A stretch of DNA of 63,173 nt, from assembly GCA_019424695.1 (NCBI GenBank), contig JAHYZA010000011.1, positions 1 to 63,173 on the forward strand. The letters are read 5' to 3'. Shown piece after piece: positions 1 to 8,285 of this stretch (position 1 is its first letter; the number at the start of each line of letters is the position of its first letter). The notes beneath the pieces are model-generated. The model was not told the DNA's origin, did not search any database, and worked only from the letters and a program-made list of their open reading frames with translations. This stretch comes from Oscillospiraceae bacterium. Lineage in GTDB: Bacteria; Bacillota; Clostridia; Oscillospirales; Ruminococcaceae. A program made the translations under genes and the position numbers.

Positions 1-6
1 ACGAGA

Positions 7-1515
7 ATGGCAGAAGCGAAAGATGATATCGTCTTGTCAATTCGCGGTATGTGCAAGTCATTTGGCCGCAACCGAGTGCTTGATCATATCAATCTGGACG
101 TAAAACGCGGTACTGTCATGGGGCTTATGGGCGAAAACGGTGCCGGTAAGTCGACGATGATGAAATGTCTTTTTGGCACCTACCAGAAGGACGAGGGCAA
201 AATTTTCCTCAACGGCAAGGAAATCAATTTTTCCGGACCGAAGGACGCCTTGGAAAACGGTATCGCCATGGTTCACCAGGAGTTGAACCAGTGCCTGGAA
301 CGCAGTGTTATCGACAATCTGTTCCTGGGGCGCTATCCGGTCAACTCGATGGGCGTAGTTGACGAAGGACAAATGAAACGTAAGGCTGCCGAGTTGTTCC
401 GTAAACTCGGCATGACCGTCAACCTGACTCAGCCGATGCGCAACATGTCGGTTTCGCAGCGGCAGATGTGCGAGATCGCCAAGGCAATTTCCTACAACGC
501 GCAGGTCATTGTTCTGGACGAGCCCACCTCTTCCCTGACAGTTCAGGAAGTCGACAAGTTGTTTGAAATGATGCGGATGCTGAAATCGCAGGGCATTTCG
601 CTGATTTACATTTCCCACAAGATGGACGAAATCTTTGAGATCTGCGATCAGGTTTCGGTACTGCGCGACGGCAACCTGGTTATGACCAAGGATTCCAAAG
701 ACACCAACATGAACGAGTTGATCTCGGCCATGGTCGGTCGTTCTCTGGAGAGCCGCTTCCCGCCTGTGAATAACACCCCCGGCGAGCCGATCCTGTCCAT
801 CCAGCACCTTTCCACCAAGTATGCACCTCATCTGCAGGATATTTCCTTTGATGTACGTGAAGGCGAGATTTTCGGCCTGTATGGCCTGGTTGGTGCCGGC
901 CGTACAGAGTTGCTTGAGACCATCTTCGGCGTGCGCACCCGTGCGGCTGGTCGTGTGTACTTCCGGAACCGTCTGATGAACTTCGAAAATGCGCATGAGG
1001 CAATCGAGCATGGTTTCGCTCTGATCACCGAGGAACGCAAGGCCAACGGCCTGTTTTTGAAGTGTGACCTGACCTTTAACACGACGATTGCCAACCTCAA
1101 CCAGTACAAAGCCGGCATGGCACTTTCCAATCCCAAGATGGTGAAAGCCACTAACAAAGAGATCAAGATCATGCATACCAAGTGCATGGGGCCTGATGAT
1201 ATGATTTCCAGCCTTTCCGGCGGCAACCAGCAGAAGGTCATCTTTGGTAAATGGCTTGAGCGTGAACCTCAGGTCTTCATGATGGACGAGCCCACTCGCG
1301 GCATTGACGTTGGTGCCAAGTATGAAATCTATGAGCTGATTATCCAGATGGCGAAACAGGGCAAAACTGTTATCGTTGTCTCCTCCGAAATGCCGGAAAT
1401 TCTCGGCATCACCAACCGTATTGGTGTTATGTCCAACGGACATCTCTCCGGTATCGTCAACACCAAGGAGACAAATCAGGAAGAGCTTTTGAGATTGAGT
1501 GCGAAATACCTGTAA
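7..1515 (+). CDS. mglA: Galactose/methyl galactoside-type sugar ABC transporter, ATP-binding protein
   Basis: Cytoplasmic ATPase of a carbohydrate-uptake (CUT2) ABC transporter; it should pair with the permease directly downstream and with a sugar-binding lipoprotein gene probably just left of the window. It has two nucleotide-binding domains in tandem. The first has Walker A GENGAGKST near residue 40, signature MSVSQRQMCEIAK near 150 and Walker B VIVLDEPTSS. The second has GLVGAGRTE, the signature LSGGNQQKV and MMDEPTRG. The MSVSQ form of the first signature and the length of 502 aa are typical of MglA rather than RbsA. Start is the ATG six bases into the window, so its ribosome-binding site is mostly outside. 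Transported sugar is inferred from family, not shown. Confidence 0.9.
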   Translation: MAEAKDDIVLSIRGMCKSFGRNRVLDHINLDVKRGTVMGLMGENGAGKSTMMKCLFGTYQKDEGKIFLNGKEINFSGPKDALENGIAMVHQELNQCLERSVIDNLFLGRYPVNSMGVVDEGQMKRKAAELFRKLGMTVNLTQPMRNMSVSQRQMCEIAKAISYNAQVIVLDEPTSSLTVQEVDKLFEMMRMLKSQGISLIYISHKMDEIFEICDQVSVLRDGNLVMTKDSKDTNMNELISAMVGRSLESRFPPVNNTPGEPILSIQHLSTKYAPHLQDISFDVREGEIFGLYGLVGAGRTELLETIFGVRTRAAGRVYFRNRLMNFENAHEAIEHGFALITEERKANGLFLKCDLTFNTTIANLNQYKAGMALSNPKMVKATNKEIKIMHTKCMGPDDMISSLSGGNQQKVIFGKWLEREPQVFMMDEPTRGIDVGAKYEIYELIIQMAKQGKTVIVVSSEMPEILGITNRIGVMSNGHLSGIVNTKETNQEELLRLSAKYL

Positions 1516-1530
1516 TTGGGGGATAAACAA

Positions 1531-3180
1531 ATGGCAAATAGTACAATTCTTACTGCGGAGCGGGAAGCCGAACTTCGCAAGCCGATTGATGATTACATCG
1601 GCAAAATTCAGGCGCAAATTAATGATCTGCGCGTCGATGGTACTGACAAGGTTGTCAACCTTACAAGCGATCTTGACAACCTGAAACGTGACCGCATTTA
1701 CACCGCTGAGGAAAAGGCTGAGCGCGAAAGCCGCATGAAAGCTGAACTGGATGCGGCCAAGGCTGTGGAGGCCAAGAACAAAGATCAGATTTCCAAACTG
1801 ATTGCGGATGCCGAGACCTATCTCAAAGCCCATTACGATACCGACTATTATCAGTACGTGGTGGCCAGCTGCAAACAGGAAAAAGTTGCTGCGCAGCAAA
1901 AGTATCAGGCAGCCGTTGCCAAGCTGGAAAAAGAGCATCAGGCCAGTATCGCCAAGCTGACCGACCAGCATGAGATCAAAGACGAAAAGTACGTTCACAA
2001 GAACCGTCTGTTTGATGCTAAAATGCAGCGTGATAAGGATCTGCAGGCTGTTAAGGATCGTCAGCATGCCGCGTTTGATTACAAGTATCATCTGATCGAT
2101 ATGCTGCGCATGTCCAAATTCACTTTCGGTGAATCCATGGCCCAGCGTTGGGAGAACTACAAGTACACTTTCAACCGCCGCGACTTCCTGCTGAAGAACG
2201 GCCTGTACATTGCAATCATCGTGATCTTCATTGCATTGTGCATTATCACCCCGATTGTCAAGAATGTTCAGCTGCTGACTGTCAACAACATTCTGAACAT
2301 TCTGCAGCAGGCTTCTCCGCGCATGTTCCTGGCACTTGGTGTTGCAGGTCTGATTCTGCTGGCCGGCACCGACCTTTCCATCGGTCGTATGGTCGGCATG
2401 GGTATGACCGCCGCTACCATTGTCATGCATCAGGGCATTAACACCGGCTCCGTTTTTGGTCACATCTTCGATTTCACCGGTCTGCCGGTCATCGCCCGTG
2501 TGTTCCTCGCTTTGATTGTCTGCATTGTTCTGTGCACCATCTTCACGACTATTGCGGGCTTCTTCACCGCAAAATTCAAGATGCACCCCTTCATTTCGAC
2601 CATGGCCAACATGCTGGTCATCTTCGGTCTGGTTACATACTCCACCAAGGGCGTGTCCTTCGGCGCTATTGAAACCACCATTCCCAGCATGATCATCCCC
2701 AAGATCGGTGGTTTCCCCACCATCATTCTGTGGGCCATTGCCGCAGTTATCATCGTTTGGTTCATCTGGAACAAGACCACTTTTGGCAAGAACCTGTTTG
2801 CCGTTGGCGGCAACCCTGAAGCAGCTGCTGTTTCCGGTATCTCGGTATTCCGTGTTACCGTTGGCGCTTTCATCCTGGCCGGTATCCTTTATGGCTTCGG
2901 TTCCTGGCTGGAATGCATCCGCATGGTCGGTTCTGGTTCCGCTGCTTATGGCCAGGGCTGGGAAATGGACGCTATCGCGGCCTGTGTCGTTGGTGGTGTT
3001 TCCTTCACCGGCGGTATTGGTAAGATCTCCGGCGTGGTTGTCGGTGTCTTCATCTTCACTGCTCTGACTTACTCCCTGACTACGCTTGGTATCGACACCA
3101 ACCTGCAGTTCGTCTTCTCCGGCATCATCATCCTGGTTGCCGTTATGCTCGACTGCTTGAAGTACGTCCAGAAGAAGTAA
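1531..3180 (+). CDS. mglC: MglC-like sugar ABC transporter permease with long N-terminal coiled-coil extension
   Basis: Membrane permease of the same CUT2 transporter. From about residue 220 on it is a BPD_transp_2 permease with many hydrophobic segments, starting near GLYIAIIVIFIAL and including the conserved LAGTDLSIGR. The first roughly 215 residues are not membrane: they are rich in K, E, A and Q and look like a long coiled coil. Usual MglC is about 336 aa; this one is 549 aa. I chose the ATG at 1531, which has a GGGGG ribosome-binding site 8 bases upstream; a TTG at 1516 directly after the mglA stop is in frame but has no such site. It ends before a strong terminator, so it is the last gene of the operon. 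The extension is discussed as a finding. Confidence 0.9.
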   Translation: MANSTILTAEREAELRKPIDDYIGKIQAQINDLRVDGTDKVVNLTSDLDNLKRDRIYTAEEKAERESRMKAELDAAKAVEAKNKDQISKLIADAETYLKAHYDTDYYQYVVASCKQEKVAAQQKYQAAVAKLEKEHQASIAKLTDQHEIKDEKYVHKNRLFDAKMQRDKDLQAVKDRQHAAFDYKYHLIDMLRMSKFTFGESMAQRWENYKYTFNRRDFLLKNGLYIAIIVIFIALCIITPIVKNVQLLTVNNILNILQQASPRMFLALGVAGLILLAGTDLSIGRMVGMGMTAATIVMHQGINTGSVFGHIFDFTGLPVIARVFLALIVCIVLCTIFTTIAGFFTAKFKMHPFISTMANMLVIFGLVTYSTKGVSFGAIETTIPSMIIPKIGGFPTIILWAIAAVIIVWFIWNKTTFGKNLFAVGGNPEAAAVSGISVFRVTVGAFILAGILYGFGSWLECIRMVGSGSAAYGQGWEMDAIAACVVGGVSFTGGIGKISGVVVGVFIFTALTYSLTTLGIDTNLQFVFSGIIILVAVMLDCLKYVQKK

Positions 3181-3201
3181 TTTTTCTCCTGTTCCCTTCC
3201 T

Positions 3202-3253
3202 CCCCTGCCGCTTGGTCAGATTTGCAAGTGTCTGCCCGGCGGCAGGGGCTTTA
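3202..3253 (+). terminator. Terminator of the mgl operon
   Basis: Stem CCCCTGCCG (3202-3210) pairs with CGGCAGGGG (3240-3248), followed by CTTTATT. It lies 22 bases after the mglC stop. The loop is long (29 bases) and could fold further. Confidence 0.7.
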
Positions 3254-3270
3254 TTGTATCTGGTTGTCAT

Positions 3271-3313
3271 AAAAAGAATGAGCCTGACAGATTTTCTGCC
3301 AGGCTCATTCTTT
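3271..3313 (-). terminator. Terminator downstream of the radA operon
   Basis: A 14-bp inverted repeat (3273-3286 with 3300-3313, core GAATGAGCCTG) just after the stop of the minus-strand gene at 3319. On the minus strand it is followed by a short U-run. It is A/T flanked on both sides, so it may also work for plus-strand transcripts. Confidence 0.75.
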
Positions 3314-3318
3314 GCTTC

Positions 3319-4248
3319 TTATCGATTTACCGATTGTGCCATCTTATGATAGGTATGCCGCTCGCCACGAATGGCGATTGAATACGCCAGGATATTTTGG
3401 GGAAGCGCCATTCCAGGCACCCCTGTATCCCCGATGTGGTGGATATCCGCCCCGGCCATTTTGCACATCAGTGCAATCTGGCAAATTGTGGATACATCTG
3501 CCCCTTCCTGAGAAGTGCCAATTGCGGTCATAGCCAATTTACCGTTCGCGTGTACTGTTTCAATCAGGCGATGTGCATATTCCTGGGTAATTCCCGGCAC
3601 CGTTCCGGGTGCCGGCAGCAGAATGATATCCGCGCCCGCCGCCATAAAGCTCTTGGCATCCTCGGAGGTCATGATATTTTCTGCGCCTTCTCCCGCCACT
3701 CCGGATGCGTGCATCTTGCCTGCGGCCAGAATCACACGGTCTCCGACTGCGCAGGAAATTTCACGCAGAGCCTTCTCAATCGCTTCATTGCTGACGCCAT
3801 TACCCGGATTGCCGGTCAGGACAATTAAATCCACTCCCATATCTGCCGCAATTCGGGCATTTTCCGCCGTCGCCAATCGGCCTTCCCGCATCTGCCAGAG
3901 TGTTCCTTCATTGCTGCGAGATCGCTCTGCGTTGGTAGGTTCCAGATTGATTCCAACCACCCGTCCGGTCAACCGCTTGATTTCCCGCACGGTTTCCTGA
4001 GCAGACACTTTCGGAAGTGCCTGAATCACCGGCTCCCGCACGTCAAACATGTTGAGCAACAGGATATCCGCGCTCAAAGAAGCAGCATACTCCGCATTGG
4101 TGACATCCACCAGAAGCGGCGGCGTTATTCCAATCGTTTCACAGGCCAGTACACGTCCTTCACAGCCTGCAATGGATTGTAAAAGTTCCTGCTTCGTAAA
4201 GCCCGCCAATGTACTGGGAGTGCAGTCCAACAAGCGTGTTACGCTCAT
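3319..4248 (-). CDS. Conserved TIM-barrel-like protein of unknown function (DUF7916-like)
   Basis: 309 aa, soluble, no signal peptide. Alternating strand/helix pattern with segments such as VDLIVLTGNPGNGVS, RVILAAGKMHASG and ADIILLPAPGTVPG resembles a phosphate-binding TIM barrel (BtpA or PEP-mutase-like fold). I recall this family as an uncharacterised one sometimes labelled hydrolase by error, so no reaction is assigned; the DUF number is from memory. Its ATG overlaps the stop of the SseB-like gene by 4 bases, so the two are translationally coupled and in one operon with radA. Internal lines such as ENIMTSEDAKSFMAAGAD suggest a carbohydrate or phosphosugar ligand, which is only a guess. Confidence 0.55.
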   Translation of the reverse strand: MSVTRLLDCTPSTLAGFTKQELLQSIAGCEGRVLACETIGITPPLLVDVTNAEYAASLSADILLLNMFDVREPVIQALPKVSAQETVREIKRLTGRVVGINLEPTNAERSRSNEGTLWQMREGRLATAENARIAADMGVDLIVLTGNPGNGVSNEAIEKALREISCAVGDRVILAAGKMHASGVAGEGAENIMTSEDAKSFMAAGADIILLPAPGTVPGITQEYAHRLIETVHANGKLAMTAIGTSQEGADVSTICQIALMCKMAGADIHHIGDTGVPGMALPQNILAYSIAIRGERHTYHKMAQSVNR

Positions 4249-5108
4249 TCGTCATCATCCTCCTCAACCACGCGGCCAATCCCTTTGCGGTAAAACGGTT
4301 CGCTGCCGCGCATTCCCTGTTGTCCCAACGGGGAAACCGAGGTCGTGATGGTGAGATCCATCTTCTGCTCGCGTCCCGCCAGGTACGGACGCGCTGCCTG
4401 CGCTACCGCAGCAAACAGCTTGTCATCTTTTGGGCCGTCCAGGACAAGGAGATAACATTTACGCGTTTCGTTAACAATCATAATCTGCAGATAGGCAGAC
4501 CCTACCCCAGGTGCCTGAGCCAGCACTTCACAGATCGGATTCACAAATTCATCCGCCAGGATGGTCGGTTCCACGATGGTAACCTTATCACCCGGGTGAA
4601 TCTTTGCCTCTTCCCGTGCTTTCAGCATCTGAGCCATGGCGTCTTTCTGCTTTTTGACGGAAGCGATCAGGGGCGCTTCCAGACGCAAGCTGTTCTCTCC
4701 GGGATTCAAAACCATGCCAGACACTTCTTGGTTTTTCTTCATCATATTGGCAAAGTCGTCAAAATGCAGCATCATGATCTGCCGCCCCTGTGCAGAGGCG
4801 GTTTTCTGCCATTCATGTACTGCATCCCAATCACTGAATGCCAGATAGTAATGTTTTCCGTCTTTGGTGTTGAGCATCACCAAACTGATCTTAGTGTTCT
4901 TCGGCAATTGTACACGGCCATCCGGCCCCGGTTTCGGAGCCGGTGCTCCCTGCAGATCAAACATGGCAGGCGCCAGCAGCGGGGACTTGACCAACTCATT
5001 GATTACGGCATTCAGGTTCTTAGGGTTGTTTTCGTCTCTCAAAACCGCAATGGATTTTTTCAGTTCCGGATTGCAGGCCGGTGCCTTTTGTTCGTTGCGT
5101 TCAGGCAT
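4245..5108 (-). CDS. SseB-family protein
   Basis: 287 aa soluble protein with the two halves of the SseB family (enhanced serine sensitivity): an N-terminal half with PAMFDLQG, KISLVMLNTKDGKHYYLAF and a C-terminal half with VGSAYLQIMIV and RKCYLLVLDG. The C-terminal tail is acidic (EEDDDE). Molecular function of the family is poorly known. The gene lies 13 bases after radA with a GAGGAAAC ribosome-binding site, and overlaps the next gene by 4 bases, so it belongs to a radA-sseB-unknown operon. Confidence 0.75.
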   Translation of the reverse strand: MPERNEQKAPACNPELKKSIAVLRDENNPKNLNAVINELVKSPLLAPAMFDLQGAPAPKPGPDGRVQLPKNTKISLVMLNTKDGKHYYLAFSDWDAVHEWQKTASAQGRQIMMLHFDDFANMMKKNQEVSGMVLNPGENSLRLEAPLIASVKKQKDAMAQMLKAREEAKIHPGDKVTIVEPTILADEFVNPICEVLAQAPGVGSAYLQIMIVNETRKCYLLVLDGPKDDKLFAAVAQAARPYLAGREQKMDLTITTSVSPLGQQGMRGSEPFYRKGIGRVVEEDDDE

Positions 5109-5121
5109 AAGATTTGTTTCC

Positions 5122-6522
5122 TCACTTCAATTTTATCGTATTAATTGCTTCGCGCAGATAAGATACCCCCACCAGTTTGAGACCAGGAAATTGGGCGGGA
5201 TCGATCAATTTCAGATTATGCATTGGCACAATAGCGGTATCAAAGCCAACGCGCTGTGCCTCCCGCAGACGAGTCTCCAGATGAGGAACGCTGCGGATTT
5301 CACCGCCCAAGCCTACTTCTCCTATGGCAAATGTCTTTTCTCCCACCGGAAGGTCCAGCAAACTGGAAGCCATTGCCATACAAACGGGAAGATCGCAGGC
5401 AGTTTCATCCAGCTTCAGGCCGCCTACAATGTTGACATAAACATCCTGATTGGCAAAAGAATACCCGGCACGTTTTTCCAGTACCGCCAGCAGCAGATAC
5501 ATTCGGTTGTAATCAAAACCGCTTGCCGTACGACGGGGGCTCGGGAAACTGGTTTTTGTCACCAATGCCTGGATCTCACTCAGCACCGGGCGCGTTCCTT
5601 CCATGACGCAAGCAACGCAGGTACCGCTGATTCCCAGAGGACGTCCTTCCAGCATGACCTGAGACGGATTTTCAATCTGTGCCAAGCCGCGCCCCGTCAT
5701 GTCAAACATGCCGATTTCGTTTGTGGAGCCATAGCGGTTTTTGACGGCGCGCAGAACCCGATAAGGTAACGTTTTATCCCCTTCAAAATAGAGGACCGTA
5801 TCTACGATATGTTCCATGACCTTGGGCCCCGCAATGGCGCCGTCTTTGTTGACATGCCCGACAATGAACGTCGGAATCTCCAGTGTTTTTGCAACATTCA
5901 GGAAACGGGCGGTACTTTCCTTCACCTGGCTGACTGTCCCGGAGGAAGACGCAATATCCGTACAGCGCATGGTTTGGATGGAGTCGATCACGACCAGGTC
6001 CGGTTTCATGGATTCGATCAGACCGCAGATTTCATCCACATCGCTTTCCGCAACCAGAGAAATATTTTCCTGTGGAACATCCAAACGCACCGCCCGCAAC
6101 TTGATCTGGCGAACCGATTCTTCGCCGGTGACGTAAAGCACATTTTTGCTCTTACTTACTTCGCCGCAAAGCTGCAACAGAATGGTGGATTTTCCGATCC
6201 CCGGCTCGCCGCCGATCAAAGTCACACTGCCAATCACGATACCACCGCCCAGTACACGGTCCAACTCGCTGATCCCGGTGACAATCCGGCTTTTTTCTTC
6301 TGTAGTGCTGATATTTTTGAGCTTATGCGGTGTAAGTGTTGTCTGCCTGGGTACGCGTGCGGCGACGCCACTGCGTGCAGAGGCTGTCTTGGAGGGCTCT
6401 GCGATGACATCCTCCGTCATCGTATTCCACGCCCCGCAGGACGGACAGCGCCCCAGCCAACGCGGGCTGGTTTCTCCGCACTGGGTACAAACATAAACAG
6501 TTTTCAGTTTGTCTTTGGGCAT
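5122..6522 (-). CDS. radA: DNA repair protein RadA
   Basis: RecA-like ATPase that promotes branch migration in recombinational repair. All marks of the family are present in 466 aa: an N-terminal zinc finger CTQCGE...CPSCGAW, Walker A GGEPGIGKST near residue 105, Walker B-type LVVIDSIQTM, the RadA motif KNRYGSTNEIG, and a C-terminal Lon-like domain with DLPVCMAMASSLLD. Start ATG is preceded by CGAGGAGG. It is the first gene of a three-gene operon. Length is normal. Confidence 0.95.
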   Translation of the reverse strand: MPKDKLKTVYVCTQCGETSPRWLGRCPSCGAWNTMTEDVIAEPSKTASARSGVAARVPRQTTLTPHKLKNISTTEEKSRIVTGISELDRVLGGGIVIGSVTLIGGEPGIGKSTILLQLCGEVSKSKNVLYVTGEESVRQIKLRAVRLDVPQENISLVAESDVDEICGLIESMKPDLVVIDSIQTMRCTDIASSSGTVSQVKESTARFLNVAKTLEIPTFIVGHVNKDGAIAGPKVMEHIVDTVLYFEGDKTLPYRVLRAVKNRYGSTNEIGMFDMTGRGLAQIENPSQVMLEGRPLGISGTCVACVMEGTRPVLSEIQALVTKTSFPSPRRTASGFDYNRMYLLLAVLEKRAGYSFANQDVYVNIVGGLKLDETACDLPVCMAMASSLLDLPVGEKTFAIGEVGLGGEIRSVPHLETRLREAQRVGFDTAIVPMHNLKLIDPAQFPGLKLVGVSYLREAINTIKLK

Positions 6523-6624
6523 GGCAGCCTCCTCGACTTATAGACTTCTTTTATTATATCCCATTTAGGCAATCCGGGCAAGGAAAAGCGCAAACAAACG
6601 AAGAATCTTTTTTGCTTCTATTTA

Positions 6625-6672
6625 CAAAAAAAGCAGGAAACCTTTGTACACAGTACAAATGCTTCCCGCTTT
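6625..6672 (-). terminator. Terminator of tyrS
   Basis: Imperfect inverted repeat (6632-6649 with 6653-6670, arms AGCGGGAAGC... and ...GTTTCCTGCT on the minus strand) followed on the minus strand by a run of seven T. It begins directly after the tyrS stop. Confidence 0.8.
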
Positions 6673-6676
6673 TCTT

Positions 6677-7897
6677 TTAGAGCATTACTTTATGATACAC
6701 TTTTTTACCTTTTTTGATCACAACGCCGGTGTGCAGCGCTTCTTCACTCAGCGCCATTTTGGGGTCGGTGACTTTTTCGCCATCTACCAAAACGCCGCCC
6801 TGCTGCACAAGCTGACGCGCCTCACGGTTGGAACCGCAGAGACCGGCGGCTACCATCGCAGCCAGCAAACCGACCGTTCCGTCCTTGACAAGAGACGCAT
6901 CCAGCACCGTGCTGGGCATGTTTTCGTGGTCGGCAGCCCCGCTGAATAGGCCCCGCGCCGTCTGCTGGGCTTTTTCCGCTTCGGCCTCCCCGTGAACCAT
7001 CTTGGTCAGTTCGTAGGCCAAAATCTCTTTGGCCTGGTTAAGCTGCTCACCCTGCCAGTGATCCATTTCGTCGATCTGCTCCAGCGGCAGGAAAGTCAGC
7101 ATGCGGATGCATTTGAGGACGTCCGCATCCCCCACGTTGCGCCAGTACTGATAGAACTCGAAGGGGCTGGTCTTGTTGGGGTCCAGCCAAACCGCGTTGC
7201 CGGCTGTCTTGCCCATTTTCTTGCCCTGAGAGTCGGTCAGAAGCGTAATGGTCATGGCGTACGCATCTTTGCCCAGCTTGCGGCGAATCAGCTCCGTGCC
7301 CCCCAGCATATTGCTCCACTGGTCATCGCCGCCAAACTGCATGTTGCAGCCGTAATGCTGGAACATGTGGTAGAAGTCATAGCTCTGCATGATCATGTAG
7401 TTGAATTCCAGGAAGGAAAGCCCCTTTTCCATGCGCTGTTTGTAGCACTCGGCACGCAGCATATTATTTACGCTGAAGCAGGCACCCACTTCGCGCAGCA
7501 GTTCCACATAATTCAGATTGAGCAACCACTCTGCGTTGTTGAGCATCAACGCCTTGCCCTCTCCAAACTCAATAAAGCGCTCCATCTGGCGCTTGAAGCA
7601 TTCCGCATTGTGCGCAATATCTTCTTTTGTCAGCATTTTGCGCATGTCGGTACGCCCGGAAGGGTCGCCGATCATCGTTGTGCCGCCGCCGATCAGTGCA
7701 ATGGGACGATTGCCGGCCATCTGCAGGCGCTTCATCAGCGTGAGCGCCATAAAATGTCCGGCCGTCAGGCTGTCAGCAGTACAGTCAAATCCGATATAAA
7801 ACGTCGCCTTGCCGTTGTTGATGAGGTCTTTGATTTCTTCCTCATCCGTCACCTGCGCGATCAGACCGCGCGCTTTAAGTTCGTCATAAATGGTCAT
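6677..7897 (-). CDS. tyrS: Tyrosyl-tRNA synthetase
   Basis: Class I aminoacyl-tRNA synthetase charging tRNA-Tyr in the cytoplasm. Clear features: YIGFDCTADSLTAGH (HIGH-type motif region with AGH), GGDDQWSNMLGG, the KMSKS-like LLTDSQGKKMGKTAG, and a C-terminal S4 domain (SNREARQLVQQGGVLVDGEKV). 406 aa, usual for the bacterial enzyme. I use the ATG at 7897 (MTIYDELKARG) with ribosome-binding site AGGAGGAA 5 bases upstream; the frame stays open 36 bases further but without family similarity. Expression is controlled by the T-box just upstream. Confidence 0.96.
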   Translation of the reverse strand: MTIYDELKARGLIAQVTDEEEIKDLINNGKATFYIGFDCTADSLTAGHFMALTLMKRLQMAGNRPIALIGGGTTMIGDPSGRTDMRKMLTKEDIAHNAECFKRQMERFIEFGEGKALMLNNAEWLLNLNYVELLREVGACFSVNNMLRAECYKQRMEKGLSFLEFNYMIMQSYDFYHMFQHYGCNMQFGGDDQWSNMLGGTELIRRKLGKDAYAMTITLLTDSQGKKMGKTAGNAVWLDPNKTSPFEFYQYWRNVGDADVLKCIRMLTFLPLEQIDEMDHWQGEQLNQAKEILAYELTKMVHGEAEAEKAQQTARGLFSGAADHENMPSTVLDASLVKDGTVGLLAAMVAAGLCGSNREARQLVQQGGVLVDGEKVTDPKMALSEEALHTGVVIKKGKKVYHKVML

Positions 7898-7931
7898 GAG
7901 TTGTTCCTCCTGTATTGCGGCAAGGGCAAAC

Positions 7932-7968
7932 AAAAAGCCCCTGCCAAATGTAAAATTTGGCAGAGGGC
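7932..7968 (-). terminator. T-box attenuator terminator
   Basis: Minus-strand hairpin GCCCTCTGCCAAAT / ATTTGGCAGGGGC with one bulged base and a TTTTT tail at 7936-7932. It is the regulated terminator of the tyrS leader. Confidence 0.85.
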
Positions 7969-8228
7969 GAAAATTCGCGGTACCACCTCTGTTTGCTCAC
8001 GCCTCGCGGTCGTGGGCCTTCGCGGGTGCGGTCGCCAAAGGGAACGCTGCGACACCCAAACGCTATAACGTGCGCTCACGGCTCAGCCTACTTGCTTGCG
8101 CTTTCAGCCTGCTGCTCCGGAAGGTATTCCCCTATGCGGTGATCCGTCAGTTCCTTGCACCAACCGGAACCTCTCTGGGGCAGCTACACCGCAGGTACTT
8201 GTTTCCCTCAACGCATTTGCTGTTTATA
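7937..8228 (-). promoter_or_regulatory. Tyrosine T-box riboswitch leader of tyrS
   Basis: On the minus strand the conserved T-box antiterminator sequence AGAGGTGGTACCGCG is at 7990-7976, just before an intrinsic terminator (stem 7937-7949 with 7955-7968, then TTTTT). Uncharged tRNA-Tyr should pair with the T-box bulge and favour the antiterminator. A TAC triplet at 8126-8124 in the context GGAATACC is my candidate specifier codon; the Stem I fold was not computed. This element fills most of the 388-base gap between tyrS and recN. Confidence 0.85.
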
Positions 8229-8257
8229 ACTGTATCATATTCGCCCGGGAAAGTCAA
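8229..8257 (-). promoter_or_regulatory. Vegetative promoter of tyrS leader
   Basis: Minus strand TTGACT (8257-8252), 17-base spacer, TACAGT (8234-8229). Transcription would start near 8222, at the expected 5' end of the T-box. Confidence 0.6.
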
Positions 8258-8285
8258 GGTGCCGACCGTTGTCCCATCCAATGGT

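Noticed and set aside
58..3270. Very long minus-strand open frame opposite mglA and mglC
   Set aside because: Translation is low-complexity (many D, H, N, G), no domain, and the plus strand encodes clear MglA/MglC.
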